A stretch of DNA of 64,000 nt from Mesorhizobium qingshengii (GTDB lineage Bacteria; Pseudomonadota; Alphaproteobacteria; Rhizobiales; Rhizobiaceae). The position numbers were made by a program, and so were the translations under genes. The DNA lies in assembly GCF_900103325.1 (NCBI RefSeq), contig NZ_FMXM01000020.1:62001-126000 (forward strand), written 5' to 3'. Shown piece after piece: positions 51,411-61,437 of this stretch. Under the pieces are notes generated by a model that saw nothing but the letters and a program-made list of their open reading frames with translations, ran no database searches and was not told the origin of the DNA. Each line of letters opens with the position of its first letter. Position 1 is the stretch's first letter.

Positions 51411-52153
51411 CAGCAGGACCGGACACTCCCATTGTGCCCCAAACCGCAATCGTGCTTGCCGCCGGGCTTGGCAAGCGCATGCGGCCGGTCACCGACACCA
51501 TCCCCAAGCCGCTGGTCCGGATCGCTGGCAAGACATTGCTCGACTGGGGCCTCGACAGCCTGGCCGCCGCCGGTGTCGGCAAGGCCGTGGTCAACGTCCA
51601 CTATTTTCCCGAACAGATCGTCGCCCATGTCGCCAAGCGCCGCGCGCCGCGGATCATCATTTCCGATGAGAGCGAACGGCTGCTCGATTCCGCCGGCGGC
51701 ATCGTCAAGGCGCTGCCGGAATTGGGCGAGCAGCCCTTCTATGTCCTCAACGCCGACACTTTCTGGATCGACGACGGTCCCCTCAATCTCGACCGCCTCG
51801 CCCTTGCATGGGACGCGGCGAAAATGGATATTCTGCTGATGCTGGCGGATCTCCATCAGGCGACCGGACACTGCGGCGGCACCGATTTCCTGGTGGCGCC
51901 GGATGGTGCCCTGCGCCGGTCAAAGGGCGATCCGGCGGGCCTGATCTATGCCGGGGCTGCAATCATTCATCCGCGCCTGTTCACGAATGCGCCTGCCGGG
52001 CCGCATTCGCTCAACGCCTATTTCGATTCGGCCATTGCCGCCGGCCGCCTGTTCGGCATGCCGATGCACGGCCACTGGATCACCGTCGGCACACCCGATG
52101 CCATTCCGCTCGCGGAAGCAGGGGTCGCCGGCGCGCTAGCCGAGTCGCAATGA
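51407..52153 (+). CDS. MurU-like nucleotidyltransferase
   Basis: 248 residues. AIVLAAGLGKRMRPVTDTIPKPLV is the nucleotide-binding motif of sugar-phosphate nucleotidyltransferases, with FYVLNADTFWIDD carrying a metal-binding Asp. GTG start at 51407 overlaps the previous stop (GTGA). After the AmgK-like kinase it should make UDP-MurNAc from MurNAc 1-phosphate, a salvage route that bypasses early steps of peptidoglycan synthesis. The exact sugar is inferred from the neighbour. The stop overlaps addB (ATGA). Confidence 0.88.
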   Translation: MTAGPDTPIVPQTAIVLAAGLGKRMRPVTDTIPKPLVRIAGKTLLDWGLDSLAAAGVGKAVVNVHYFPEQIVAHVAKRRAPRIIISDESERLLDSAGGIVKALPELGEQPFYVLNADTFWIDDGPLNLDRLALAWDAAKMDILLMLADLHQATGHCGGTDFLVAPDGALRRSKGDPAGLIYAGAAIIHPRLFTNAPAGPHSLNAYFDSAIAAGRLFGMPMHGHWITVGTPDAIPLAEAGVAGALAESQ

Positions 52154-55100
52154 GCGGCTCAAGCCGCGTTTTCTCGATCCCTCCCGGAGCGCCGTTTCTG
52201 CCGACGCTTGCCGAGGCGCTGCTTGCCGGCCGCCTGGTTCCGGGGTTTCGCTTTGACGGCGACCCGCTCGCCCTGGCCGATGTCACCATCTACGTGCCGA
52301 CGCGCCGTGCCGCGCGCGCTTTGCGAGGTGCCTTCGTCGACTGCCTGCGGGCACGCGGTGGCGGCGGTTCGGCGATCCTGCCGGTCATCCGTCCGCTCGG
52401 CGAGTTCGACGAGGATGAGGCTGCGTTCGAAACAGAGGCATCGGCGGCAATCGATCTCGCGCCGCCGATCGCGGCGACCGAACGCCTTCTTCTGCTGGCG
52501 CCGCTGGTGCGCGCCTGGAAACGTCGGCTGCCGGAGCATGTCGCGGCCCTGTTCGCCGAGGAGATCGTCATCCCGGCCTCTACCGCCGACGCGATCTGGC
52601 TGGCGCGCGATCTCGAGGGGCTGATGGACGAGATCGAGACGGAAGGCACGGACTGGGCAAAGCTCACCGATCTGGTCACCGGCAACCTTGCCGGATGGTG
52701 GCAGGTGACCCTCGAATTCCTCGGCATCGTCACCGACGCCTGGCCGAAATTCCTCGAGGAGCGCGATCGCTCCAATCCGGCCGCGCACCGCAGCGCGCTG
52801 ATCCGTACCGAGGCCGCGCGGCTGCAGCGCAATCCGCCTGCGGGACCAGTCATTGCCGCTGGATCCACCGGCTCGATTCCCGCCACGGCCGAGCTGCTTG
52901 CAGCGATTGCTCGCTTGCCCGGCGGTGCCATCGTGCTGCCCGGTCTCGACCGGACGCTGGACGAAGCGTCCTTCCAGGCGATTGCCGCACCTGGCGCGCG
53001 TCCGGCCGTGCTCGGCCACCCGCAATATGGCTTGGCCAGGCTGATCGGCAAGATCGGCGTGCGGCGCGGCGATGTCGAGGAGATCGGCGTGGCCGAGCCG
53101 TCGCTTGCGCTTCGCGCCGCCCTTGTCGGTGAAGCGTTGCGGCCGGCCGAGACCACCGAACTCTGGGCCCAGACACGCGCTGGTTTCTCAGCCGCCGCCA
53201 TCGCCGGTGCCTTCGCCGACGTGACGCTGCTCGAGGCGGCCAGCGAACGCGACGAGGCCGTCGCCATCGCCGTCGCGCTCAAGCAGGCCGTCGAGCAAGC
53301 CGGCCAGAGGGCTGCGCTCGTCACCGGCGACCGCGCCCTGGCGCGCCGCGTCTCGGTCGAGCTTCTGCGCTTCGGCGTCGTCGCCGACGATTCCGGTGGC
53401 ATGCCGCTCGCCAACACCCCGGCTGCCAGCCTGCTCAGGCTGGCGCTCGAAGCGGTGTTCCGGCCAGGCGATCCGGTTGGCTTGCTGTCGCTGCTCAAGC
53501 ACCCGCTGCTTGGCCTCGGCCTGCAACGCGCCGATGTGCGCCACGCAGCCGAACTGGTCGAACTGGTGGCGCTACGCGGCGGCACCGGCCGCCCCGACAT
53601 CGCTTCACTGTCCGAACTCTTCGAGGCCCGCCTCACCGGCTTGGGCAGCGTCAGCCGGCAACCCTTCTGGTTCTCCCGGCTGACCGTGCGCTCCATCGAA
53701 AGCGCGCGGAATGTGCTTGAACGTCTCAAACATGCATTGGCGCCGCTCGCGGCCTTCCGCGGCCAGGCGGACGCAGACCTTGCCGCGCTGGTCAAGGCCA
53801 GCGTCGTGGCACTCGAAAATCTCGGCCGTGCCGAAGATGGCGGCCTTCGCGAACTCTATGCCGGTGACGCTGGCGAAAAGCTTGCCGAATTGCTGCGCGG
53901 GCTGGTCGCGGCTTCGGCATCGCTATCGTTCGCGGCTAGCGAATGGCCGGACGTGATGGACGCGCTGATCGCGCCTGAAACGGTCAAGCCGGCGCAGGGC
54001 ACCGACAGGAACATCGCCATCTGGGGCGCGCTGGAAGCCCGGTTGCAGAATGTCGACACGCTGGTCATAGGCGGGCTCAACGAGGGTGTGTGGCCGCGCA
54101 AGCCAGAGAGCGACCGCTTCATGTCGAGGTTGATGAAGACCGGCATCGATCTCGAACCGCCCGAACGGCGTATCGGCCTTGCCGCGCATGATTTCCAGAT
54201 GGCCATGGGCGCCAAGAAAGTGGTGCTGGCCCGCTCGGCGCGTGCCGGCGACGCACCCGCCGTGCCGTCGCGCTGGCTGCAGCGCCTCCTCACCTTCATC
54301 GGCAACGAACAGGCGGGGGAGTTGCGCCGGCGCGGCGACGAGCTCCTCGCCTGGGCACGCGCGCTCGATACCGGCCCAAGGCAGGACTTCGCGCCACGAC
54401 CGCAGCCGAAGCCGCCGCTGTCTGTCCGCCCAAGCCATTTCTCGGTCACCGAGATCGAGACCCTGCGTCGTGACCCTTATGCCGTCTACGCAAGACGGAT
54501 CCTCGGCCTGATGCCGCTCGATCCGGTCATCCGCGATCCGGGTGCCGCCGAGCGCGGCACGCTGTTTCACGCCATTCTGCATCTCTTCTCGGCGCAAGTG
54601 GCCGATCCGCGCGCGCCGGATGCGCTGGCCGGCCTCATTTCAGCCGGTCGGGCCTGTTTTGCCGAAGCCGCCCTTCCGGCCGATGTCGAGGCGGTGTGGT
54701 GGCCGCGTTTCGAGAAACTCGCCGCCAACATCGTCGAATGGGAGCGCACGCGCGCCGACGCGGTGATACGGCGGCATGCCGAGGAGCGCGCCGGCAAGAC
54801 CGTCGTCGGCCAGTCCGGCGTGACGCTGTCCGGCTACGCCGACCGCGTCGACCTGCTGGCTGGCGGGATGGCCGACATACTGGACTACAAGACGGGCTCG
54901 TCGCCGTCCAAGGCGCAGGCGCACACGCTGCTTGCACCGCAACTGGCGCTGGAAGGCGCGCTGCTCAGGCGCGGCGCTTTCAAGGATCTGGGCGCGCGCG
55001 AACCGTCGCAACTGGCGTTCGTGCGGTTGAAGCCGAATGGCGAGGTGTTCGAGGAATCGATCCTCGAGCACAATCGCCAGCCCAGGACCGCCACCGATCT

Positions 55101-55284
55101 CGCCGAAGAGGCATGGGCGCGGCTGGAGAAGCTTCTGATCCACTATGCCGACCCCACGACCGGATATCTGTCGCGCGCGCTGCCGTTTCGCGAAGGCGAG
55201 ACCGATGGCGACTACGACCATCTTGCCCGCGTGCTCGAATGGTCGGCCGGCGGCGATGCCGGCGACGAGGGAGGGGAGGCATGA
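52150..55284 (+). CDS. addB: Double-strand break repair protein AddB
   Basis: 1044 residues, the alphaproteobacterial AddB type. A long N-terminal inactivated helicase-like region is followed by a C-terminal PD-(D/E)XK nuclease domain, with FHAILHLF (His motif), GYADRVDLLAGGMADILDYKTGSSPSK (Asp...Asp-Tyr-Lys) around residues 895-920. The start is set by the ATGA overlap with the MurU-like gene; the frame is open further upstream by chance. With AddA it processes DNA ends for recombination. No FeS cysteines of the Bacillus type were noticed. Confidence 0.94.
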   Translation: MSGSSRVFSIPPGAPFLPTLAEALLAGRLVPGFRFDGDPLALADVTIYVPTRRAARALRGAFVDCLRARGGGGSAILPVIRPLGEFDEDEAAFETEASAAIDLAPPIAATERLLLLAPLVRAWKRRLPEHVAALFAEEIVIPASTADAIWLARDLEGLMDEIETEGTDWAKLTDLVTGNLAGWWQVTLEFLGIVTDAWPKFLEERDRSNPAAHRSALIRTEAARLQRNPPAGPVIAAGSTGSIPATAELLAAIARLPGGAIVLPGLDRTLDEASFQAIAAPGARPAVLGHPQYGLARLIGKIGVRRGDVEEIGVAEPSLALRAALVGEALRPAETTELWAQTRAGFSAAAIAGAFADVTLLEAASERDEAVAIAVALKQAVEQAGQRAALVTGDRALARRVSVELLRFGVVADDSGGMPLANTPAASLLRLALEAVFRPGDPVGLLSLLKHPLLGLGLQRADVRHAAELVELVALRGGTGRPDIASLSELFEARLTGLGSVSRQPFWFSRLTVRSIESARNVLERLKHALAPLAAFRGQADADLAALVKASVVALENLGRAEDGGLRELYAGDAGEKLAELLRGLVAASASLSFAASEWPDVMDALIAPETVKPAQGTDRNIAIWGALEARLQNVDTLVIGGLNEGVWPRKPESDRFMSRLMKTGIDLEPPERRIGLAAHDFQMAMGAKKVVLARSARAGDAPAVPSRWLQRLLTFIGNEQAGELRRRGDELLAWARALDTGPRQDFAPRPQPKPPLSVRPSHFSVTEIETLRRDPYAVYARRILGLMPLDPVIRDPGAAERGTLFHAILHLFSAQVADPRAPDALAGLISAGRACFAEAALPADVEAVWWPRFEKLAANIVEWERTRADAVIRRHAEERAGKTVVGQSGVTLSGYADRVDLLAGGMADILDYKTGSSPSKAQAHTLLAPQLALEGALLRRGAFKDLGAREPSQLAFVRLKPNGEVFEESILEHNRQPRTATDLAEEAWARLEKLLIHYADPTTGYLSRALPFREGETDGDYDHLARVLEWSAGGDAGDEGGEA

Positions 55285-58200
55285 AGAAGGCCTATCCTAT
55301 CCCAAGCGATACGGCTTCCAGCCAGGCCCGCGCCGCCGATCCCAGGAATTCCGCCTGGGTTTCGGCCAATGCCGGATCCGGCAAGACCCATGTGCTGGCC
55401 CAGCGCGTCATCCGGCTGCTGCTGCGCGGCACTGATCCGTCAAAGATCCTGTGCCTGACCTATACGCGCGCCGCCGCCGCCAACATGTCGAACCGGGTGT
55501 TCTCGACACTATCGGAGTGGACAACACTCGCTGACGCGGATCTGGCGGCAAGGGTCGAGGCGCTGGAGGGTCTCCGGCCCGATGTCGAGACCATGCGCCG
55601 TGCCCGCCGCCTGTTCGCCGAGGCGCTGGAAACGCCGGGCGGGCTGAAGATCCAGACCATTCATGCCTTCTGCGAATCGGCGCTCCACCAGTTCCCGCTG
55701 GAAGCCAACATCCCTGCCCATTTCGAAATGCTCGACAGCCAGATGGAGGCATCGCTGTTTGCCGCCGCGCGTCGCGAGATGATCTCGGCCGCCGGCGATA
55801 GGAATCTGGCCGAGGCCTTTGCCACCATTCTCGATCGTGGCGGCGAAGCTGGTCTCGATGCCTTGTTGGGCGAGATCGTGCGCAAGCGTGACGGTTTGCG
55901 CAATTTCATCGACGCCGTCGGGCGCGACGGCTCGCATTTCCAGGCGCTGTTCGATGAGTTCCAGTTTCGCCCCGGCCAGACCGCCGAAGGCATAGCGGCG
56001 TCGGTCTGGCCGTTGCCGGGCTTCCTGCCGGATTATTTTTCCGGCTTTGCCCATGCGGCGGAAGCTGCTGATGCCAGAACGGTGCTGAACAACATCCTGC
56101 CCTATGCGCGCCTGGCTTTCGCCGAAAGCGACCCGGTTCGCCGTCTGCAATTGCTGTCGAGGGCCTTCCTCAAGGCTGATGGCGACACCTACGATCCGGC
56201 AAAGGCCTTCAAGAAGGCCCTGGTCGACCGGCTGCCGGATCTGGTGGAGCGCTATGTTTCAGCGGCCAATGCCATCGTCGAAACCGTCGACCGGCTGGCC
56301 CTGTTCCGGATGCTGGAAGGCACGCGGGCTGCGCTGATCATAGCCGACTGGCTCATCGCCCGCTACGAAGTGCTGAAGCGCAGCCGCGGCTTTCTCGACT
56401 TCAACGACCTCATCACCCGCACGGTCAACCTGCTGGCACGGCCCGATGCCGGCCCCTGGGTACAGTACAAGCTCGACCAGGGCATCGACCACATCCTGCT
56501 CGACGAGGCGCAGGACACCAGCCCCGATCAATGGGAGGTGGTGAAGCGGCTGGCGGAGGAGTTCTTTGCCGGCCTTGGCGCGCGCGACAGGGTCCATCGT
56601 ACCGTCTTTGCCGTCGGCGACGAGAAACAGTCGATCTATTCCTTTCAGGGCGCGGCGCCCGACTCCTTCGCCGATAGCCGGCTGTTGTTTGCCGGTAGGG
56701 TGCGAGACGCCGAAGCATCCTTCGCCGACCTCAAGCTGACCTGGTCGTTCCGCTCGACCGATGACGTCCTGGCCGCGGTCGACCGCGTCTTTGCCGATCC
56801 CCTCGTGCGGCGCGGCATCAGCCACGATCCCGATCCGCTGAGCCACAAGGCGATCCGCACCGACGCGCCGGGCTATGTCGAGGTCTGGCCGTCGCTCGGC
56901 GCCGACGTCGTCGACGAGCCCGACGACTGGACCCAGGCCATCGACCATGCCCATGCGCCGGCGGTGCGCGTCGCCGAGAATGTCGCCGCCACCATTGCCG
57001 GCTGGATCGGCGCCGGCGAGGTCATCGAAGGCCGCGGCAAGCGGCTGCGGCCGGGCGACGTGCTGGTGCTGGTGCGCAAGCGCGATCGCTTCGTCCACGC
57101 GCTGACCCGCGCCTTGAAACGCCGCGACATTCCGGTCGCCGGCGCCGACCGGCTGAGCCTGCCTGGCCATATCGCGGTCAAGGACCTGATCGCGCTCGGC
57201 CATCTCCTCATTCAGCCGCAGGACGATCTGTCGCTTGCCGCCGTCCTGCGCAGCCCGATCTTCGATCTGCCGGAAGAGGCACTTTTCACGCTCGCGGCGG
57301 AGCGGCCACCCGGCCTGTCGCTGATCGCGTCGCTGCGCCGCCATGCCGGCGAAAGCGAGCGACTTGCGGCGGCTGTCGCCCAGCTCGACATCTGGACGAA
57401 CGAAGCGGCCTTCAAGCCGGTGTTCGAGTTCTATGCCGGCCTGCTGGCGCGCGATGGCGTGCGCAGCAAGATGATCGCGCGGCTCGGACCCGAAGCCGGC
57501 GATATCCTCGACGAGTTCCTGAGCTTCTGCCTTGCCGAGGAGCGAACCGGCCTGCCGGGGCTGGAAGCCTTTCTCTCGACGCTGGAGAACGCCGGCCCCG
57601 AGATCAAGCGCGAGATGGACCAGACCCGCGACGAGGTTCGCGTCATGACCGTGCATGCCGCCAAGGGCCTGGAGGCACCGGTGGTGTTCCTGGTCGATGG
57701 CGGCTCCGCCCCGTTCAGCGACCAGCATCTGCCGCGCCTGATGCCTTTCGATGGTTCGGGCACATATTGGGACGGCAAGGGCTATCTCTGGCGCTCGGCC
57801 AGCGATGTCGCCAATGGCTTCTCGAAGACAGCGGCTGCGAGAGCACGGGAACTCGCCGACGACGAATATCGCCGGCTGCTCTATGTCGGCATGACCCGCG
57901 CCGAGGACCGGCTGATCGTCTGCGGCTATCATGGCAAGCGGGCGCCGAACACCGGCACCTGGCATTCGATCGTCAGCCGCGCCCTGATCGGCGCGCCGGA
58001 AAGCGAACAGCGTGCGCACCCCGCCGGTGGCGAGCCCGTGCATCGTTTTCACGTGACCAAGCTGCCGCCCGTCACGCCAAGCTCGAGCGAACAGGCACGG
58101 CAAACGCACGTTTTCGGGACGTTGCCGGCAAGCCTGTTCCGGTCCTTGCCGCCGTTCGAGGACTTGCCGCGTCCGCTGTCGCCATCCGGCGCCTCGGCGC

Positions 58201-58793
58201 TGATCGAGGAAGGCAAGGAAGCCGTGGTCGACAAGGCTTCGCCGGTGCTGGATGCCGATACCGAGCCGGGCTTTGCCGTGATGCGCGGGCTGGCCCTGCA
58301 TAAACTGCTGCAGATGTTGCCCGGCATTGCCGAGGGCGAGCGCCAGAGCGCTGCGGAACGCTATCTCGCGCGAACGGGTGCGGACTGGACTCAATCCGAG
58401 CGCGGAAAAGCCTTGGCGTCGGTCACAGCCATCCTTGCCGACCCCCGCCTCGGCACACTGTTTGCGCCGTCGTCGCGTGCCGAGGTCGCGATCATGGGCA
58501 GCCTCGAGGTGAAGGGCAAAAAGCGCTCGATTTCCGGCAAGATCGACCGGCTGGCGGTGACATCGGACACAGTGTCGATCGTCGACTACAAGACCAACCG
58601 GCCGGCGCCCGCCTCTTTGGCCGAGGTTCCTCCGGCTTATGTCCTCCAGCTCGCGCTTTATCGCGCCCTGCTGCAGCCGCTCTATCCCGGACGCGCGATC
58701 CGGGCGGCCCTGCTGTTCACCGAGGCGCCGCGGCTGATCGAACTGCCGGCCGGCGCCATGGATGACGCCCTTGCTCGACTCACGGGAGCGTGA
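55281..58793 (+). CDS. addA: Double-strand break repair helicase AddA
   Basis: 1170 residues, UvrD-like superfamily 1 helicase with C-terminal nuclease. Walker A ANAGSGKT at 29-36, LLDEAQDTSPDQW (motif II), GDEKQSIYSFQGA (motif III), VMTVHAAKGLEAPVVFLV (motif V) and LLYVGMTRAEDRLIVCG (motif VI) are present. The nuclease motif is VDYKTNRPAP near the C-terminus. Start at 55281 overlaps the addB stop (ATGA). Confidence 0.96.
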   Translation: MKKAYPIPSDTASSQARAADPRNSAWVSANAGSGKTHVLAQRVIRLLLRGTDPSKILCLTYTRAAAANMSNRVFSTLSEWTTLADADLAARVEALEGLRPDVETMRRARRLFAEALETPGGLKIQTIHAFCESALHQFPLEANIPAHFEMLDSQMEASLFAAARREMISAAGDRNLAEAFATILDRGGEAGLDALLGEIVRKRDGLRNFIDAVGRDGSHFQALFDEFQFRPGQTAEGIAASVWPLPGFLPDYFSGFAHAAEAADARTVLNNILPYARLAFAESDPVRRLQLLSRAFLKADGDTYDPAKAFKKALVDRLPDLVERYVSAANAIVETVDRLALFRMLEGTRAALIIADWLIARYEVLKRSRGFLDFNDLITRTVNLLARPDAGPWVQYKLDQGIDHILLDEAQDTSPDQWEVVKRLAEEFFAGLGARDRVHRTVFAVGDEKQSIYSFQGAAPDSFADSRLLFAGRVRDAEASFADLKLTWSFRSTDDVLAAVDRVFADPLVRRGISHDPDPLSHKAIRTDAPGYVEVWPSLGADVVDEPDDWTQAIDHAHAPAVRVAENVAATIAGWIGAGEVIEGRGKRLRPGDVLVLVRKRDRFVHALTRALKRRDIPVAGADRLSLPGHIAVKDLIALGHLLIQPQDDLSLAAVLRSPIFDLPEEALFTLAAERPPGLSLIASLRRHAGESERLAAAVAQLDIWTNEAAFKPVFEFYAGLLARDGVRSKMIARLGPEAGDILDEFLSFCLAEERTGLPGLEAFLSTLENAGPEIKREMDQTRDEVRVMTVHAAKGLEAPVVFLVDGGSAPFSDQHLPRLMPFDGSGTYWDGKGYLWRSASDVANGFSKTAAARARELADDEYRRLLYVGMTRAEDRLIVCGYHGKRAPNTGTWHSIVSRALIGAPESEQRAHPAGGEPVHRFHVTKLPPVTPSSSEQARQTHVFGTLPASLFRSLPPFEDLPRPLSPSGASALIEEGKEAVVDKASPVLDADTEPGFAVMRGLALHKLLQMLPGIAEGERQSAAERYLARTGADWTQSERGKALASVTAILADPRLGTLFAPSSRAEVAIMGSLEVKGKKRSISGKIDRLAVTSDTVSIVDYKTNRPAPASLAEVPPAYVLQLALYRALLQPLYPGRAIRAALLFTEAPRLIELPAGAMDDALARLTGA

Positions 58794-58867
58794 CACAACA
58801 CCTGCTTGAAGAAGGGCCCGATCACCACCACATTTGGTGCGACAAAAACTCTCGAAAGGATTTCCGC

Positions 58868-59191
58868 ATGGGTGCCACCGTCAAGGTCGACAAGAGCAAT
58901 TTCCAGACCGCTGTGCTCGACGCCAGCGTACCGGTCGTGGTAGATTTCTGGGCGGAATGGTGCGGCCCCTGCAAGATGATCGCCCCGTCGCTGGAAGACA
59001 TCGCCACCGAACTTGGTGCCAAGGTGAAGATCGCGAAGCTGAACATCGACGAGAATCCCGAGCTTGCCGCCCAATTCGGCGTGCGCTCGATCCCGACGCT
59101 TGTTATATTCAAGGGCGGCGCAGAGGCTGACAGAAAGATCGGTGCCGCGCCCAAGACCTCGCTGTCGCACTGGGTTAATGGCAACCTCTGA
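58868..59191 (+). CDS. trxA: Thioredoxin TrxA
   Basis: 107 residues. The redox site is WCGPC (31-35) in FWAEWCGPCKMIAPSL; the cis-Pro lies in RSIPTLVIFKGG. It is the general cytoplasmic disulfide reductant. It follows addA by 74 bases, has AAAGGA upstream, and is closed by an intrinsic terminator. Confidence 0.97.
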   Translation: MGATVKVDKSNFQTAVLDASVPVVVDFWAEWCGPCKMIAPSLEDIATELGAKVKIAKLNIDENPELAAQFGVRSIPTLVIFKGGAEADRKIGAAPKTSLSHWVNGNL

Positions 59192-59213
59192 GCCCCAACA
59201 TCAGGATTGAACA

Positions 59214-59240
59214 AAGCCCGCCTCGCGCGGGCTTTTTGTT
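59214..59240 (+). terminator. Intrinsic terminator of trxA
   Basis: AAGCCCGC (59214-59221), loop CTCGC, GCGGGCTT (59227-59234), then TTTGTT. It lies 22 bases after the trxA stop. Confidence 0.92.
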
Positions 59241-59317
59241 GGCGCCATCGCTGCGCCGCTCTGGCCCTCGCGTGCGGGCACTCCATGTCGTCTGCTTGAG
59301 GCAGACAGGAGAACCCC

Positions 59318-59599
59318 ATGACCGGATCCGCCAAGGCCACCGTCTTCATCGACAATGAGCGCGTCATCGTCACCGAATACCGCTTCGCGCCCGGCGACAA
59401 CACCGGCTGGCATCGCCACGGCCACGACTATGTCGTCGTGCCGCTGATGGACGGCAAGGTGAAGCTGTTGACCAAGGAGGGCGAATCCTTTGCCGAAATG
59501 AAGAAGGGCGCCCCCTATTTCCGCAAGAAGGGCGTCGAACACGACGTCATCAATGCCAATGAGGGCGAATACGCCTTTATCGAGATCGAGCTGAAGTAA
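59318..59599 (+). CDS. Cupin-domain protein
   Basis: 93 residues, a single cupin barrel. GDNTGWHRHGHDYVVVPL is cupin motif 1 with His ligands, and FRKKGVEHDVINANEGEYAFIEIEL motif 2 with one more His. Such small cupins may bind a metal or a small ligand; the function is unknown. AGACAGGAGAA precedes the ATG. It converges with the VOC gene. Confidence 0.88.
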   Translation: MTGSAKATVFIDNERVIVTEYRFAPGDNTGWHRHGHDYVVVPLMDGKVKLLTKEGESFAEMKKGAPYFRKKGVEHDVINANEGEYAFIEIELK

Positions 59600-59633
59600 T
59601 CCACCAAGGCCACGTCAGGGCCGGCAGGCGCGA

Positions 59634-60053
59634 TTACCAATCGGCGATACGATCGCCCCCGGCGAATTGCGCACTTCTTTCGGTATACTCGAACAGCTCT
59701 ATCTTCACGTCGTTGGGGTCGCGAAGCCAGGCCTGGTAGGTGTCGTCGCAGGCGAGTTTCCTCGGCGTGACGTCTATTCCCTTCGACCTGATGTGGGCGA
59801 TTGCGGCGTCGATGTCTTCCACCTCGAGGCAGAGATGGTTGATCTGGTTCAGGTCGCTGTAGCGGGCTCCGTCCTTCTGGAACACCTCGATGTGGCTGCG
59901 ACCGCCGCAATTGAGGTAGAATCCGAAAATCTTGCCGTCACGCAGGAAATTGAATTGGGTGTCCATGCCGAGGACGTCGCAATAGAAGCTTCGCGTCACG
60001 TCAAGGTCATTCGCGAAGATGCAAACGTGAGCGAGCTGCTTTACCTTGATCAT
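59634..60053 (-). CDS. VOC-family (glyoxalase/dioxygenase-like) protein
   Basis: 139 residues with paired beta-alpha-beta-beta-beta modules. VKQLAHVCIFANDLDVTRSFYCDVLGM and INHLCLEVEDIDAAIAHIRSKGI are the two conserved halves, with His and Glu candidates for metal binding (His9, His73-like and EIELFEY-type Glu). The start overlaps the folC stop (TCAT, 60050-60053), so it is the last gene of the trp-acc-fol unit. Substrate unknown. Confidence 0.87.
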   Translation of the reverse strand: MIKVKQLAHVCIFANDLDVTRSFYCDVLGMDTQFNFLRDGKIFGFYLNCGGRSHIEVFQKDGARYSDLNQINHLCLEVEDIDAAIAHIRSKGIDVTPRKLACDDTYQAWLRDPNDVKIELFEYTERSAQFAGGDRIADW

Positions 60054-61375
60054 GTCGGCGGCGTGCCGTTTTCAGCCAGCACCGCCCCAGCCAGATAAAG
60101 CGACCCGCCGATCAGGATGCGCGGCGGGGGGCCGTCCCAGGTGTCGCGCAGCAGCATCAGTGCGTTGGCGACGGAACTCACCGGTTCGGCCGTCAGCCCG
60201 GCTTCTGTGGCGCGGACCGCCAGTTCGTCGTTTGGCACGCCGGCGTCGCTCGCGCTCACCGGCACCGTGTAGACATGCCGGGCCAGCCCCTTGAAGGCGC
60301 GAAAATAGCCGCTCTGGTCCTTGGTGTTGATCATTCCCGAGATGAGGAAAAGCGGACGCGGATTCTTTTCTTCCTGCTCGGCCAGCGCTTCGGCAACGAC
60401 CACGCCGGCGCCCGGATTGTGGCCGCCGTCGAGCCAGATGTCGGCGCCCTTTGGCGCCAGCTCCGCCAGCCGGCCCTGCGCCAGCTTCTGCATGCGGCCG
60501 GGCCAGGCGACATTGATCATCGCCTTTTCGGCGGCGCGATGGCTGACCTCGAAGCCGGCCGCCTTCACCGCCGCGATCGCCGCGGCGGCATTGGCGAACT
60601 GGTGGCGCCCGGGCAGCCTGGGCGGCGGCAGGTCCATCAAGCCGTCCTCGTCCTGATAGACCATGCGGCCGTTTTCCTCGAAGGCGAGGAAATCCTGGCC
60701 GTAGACGAAGGTCGGACACTCAAGCCGCTCGGCGGTTTCGATCAGCACCTGCAGCGCCGTCTCGCTTTCCTGCGCGCCGATGACGACCGGGCAACCGCGC
60801 TTGATGATGCCGGCCTTTTCGGCGGCGATCAGTTCGACACGGTCGCCGAGATAGGCCTCGTGGTCGAGCGACACCGGCATGATCACCGACACGGCTGGTT
60901 CCTTGATGACATTGGTGGCGTCGAAGCGGCCGCCGAGCCCCACCTCGATGATGGCGGCATCGGCCTGATGCTCGGAAAACAACAGGAAGGTGACGGCGGT
61001 GAGAATCTCGAAGACGGTGATCGTCTCACCCTCATTGGCCCTGGCGACGCGGGCGATGGCATCGGCGAAAACCTTGTCGTCAACCAGCCTGCCGCCGCCA
61101 TCGGCGGCCAGCCGGTAGCGCTCGTGCCAGTTCACCAGATGCGGCGAGGTGTGGACATGGACGCGGTAGTCCGCCGCTTCGAGCAGTGCGCGCGAAAACG
61201 CCGCGCAGGAGCCCTTGCCGTTTGTGCCGGCGATGTGGATCACCGGCGGCAGCCGGTCCTGCGGGTTGCCGAGCCGCTCCAGCAGCCTGGAAATGCGGTC
61301 GAGCGAAAGGTCGAAGCCCTTCGGATGAAGCGCCATCAGGGCTTCGATTTCGCGGTCTGCGGCAAGCGTCGTCAT
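60050..61375 (-). CDS. folC: Folylpolyglutamate synthase/dihydrofolate synthase FolC
   Basis: 441 residues. ATP site GTNGKGS at 50-56 (IAGTNGKGSCAAF) and the later LDGGHNPGAG, as in Mur-ligase-family enzymes. It adds glutamate to dihydropteroate and folates. The order accD-folC, with 62 bases between them, is conserved in Rhizobiales. That gap holds a short repeat. Confidence 0.96.
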   Translation of the reverse strand: MTTLAADREIEALMALHPKGFDLSLDRISRLLERLGNPQDRLPPVIHIAGTNGKGSCAAFSRALLEAADYRVHVHTSPHLVNWHERYRLAADGGGRLVDDKVFADAIARVARANEGETITVFEILTAVTFLLFSEHQADAAIIEVGLGGRFDATNVIKEPAVSVIMPVSLDHEAYLGDRVELIAAEKAGIIKRGCPVVIGAQESETALQVLIETAERLECPTFVYGQDFLAFEENGRMVYQDEDGLMDLPPPRLPGRHQFANAAAAIAAVKAAGFEVSHRAAEKAMINVAWPGRMQKLAQGRLAELAPKGADIWLDGGHNPGAGVVVAEALAEQEEKNPRPLFLISGMINTKDQSGYFRAFKGLARHVYTVPVSASDAGVPNDELAVRATEAGLTAEPVSSVANALMLLRDTWDGPPPRILIGGSLYLAGAVLAENGTPPT

Positions 61376-61381
61376 ATGGGA

Positions 61382-61437
61382 ATCCTAGCGCATGACCCCG
61401 AAAATCGGAATCGCGGTTCGCGGCGAAGAATGTCGCG
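61382..61437. repeat. Degenerate palindromic repeat between accD and folC
   Basis: CGCATGACCCCGAAAATCGG followed by a GAATCGCGGTTCGCGG hairpin. It is related in style to the repeats at 15307, 36872, 44135 and 62395. It abuts the accD stop (TCA at 61438). Confidence 0.45.

Noticed and set aside
56259..58796. An 845-codon minus-strand frame opposite addA
   Set aside because: Antisense to the helicase motifs of addA, with no motif of its own.
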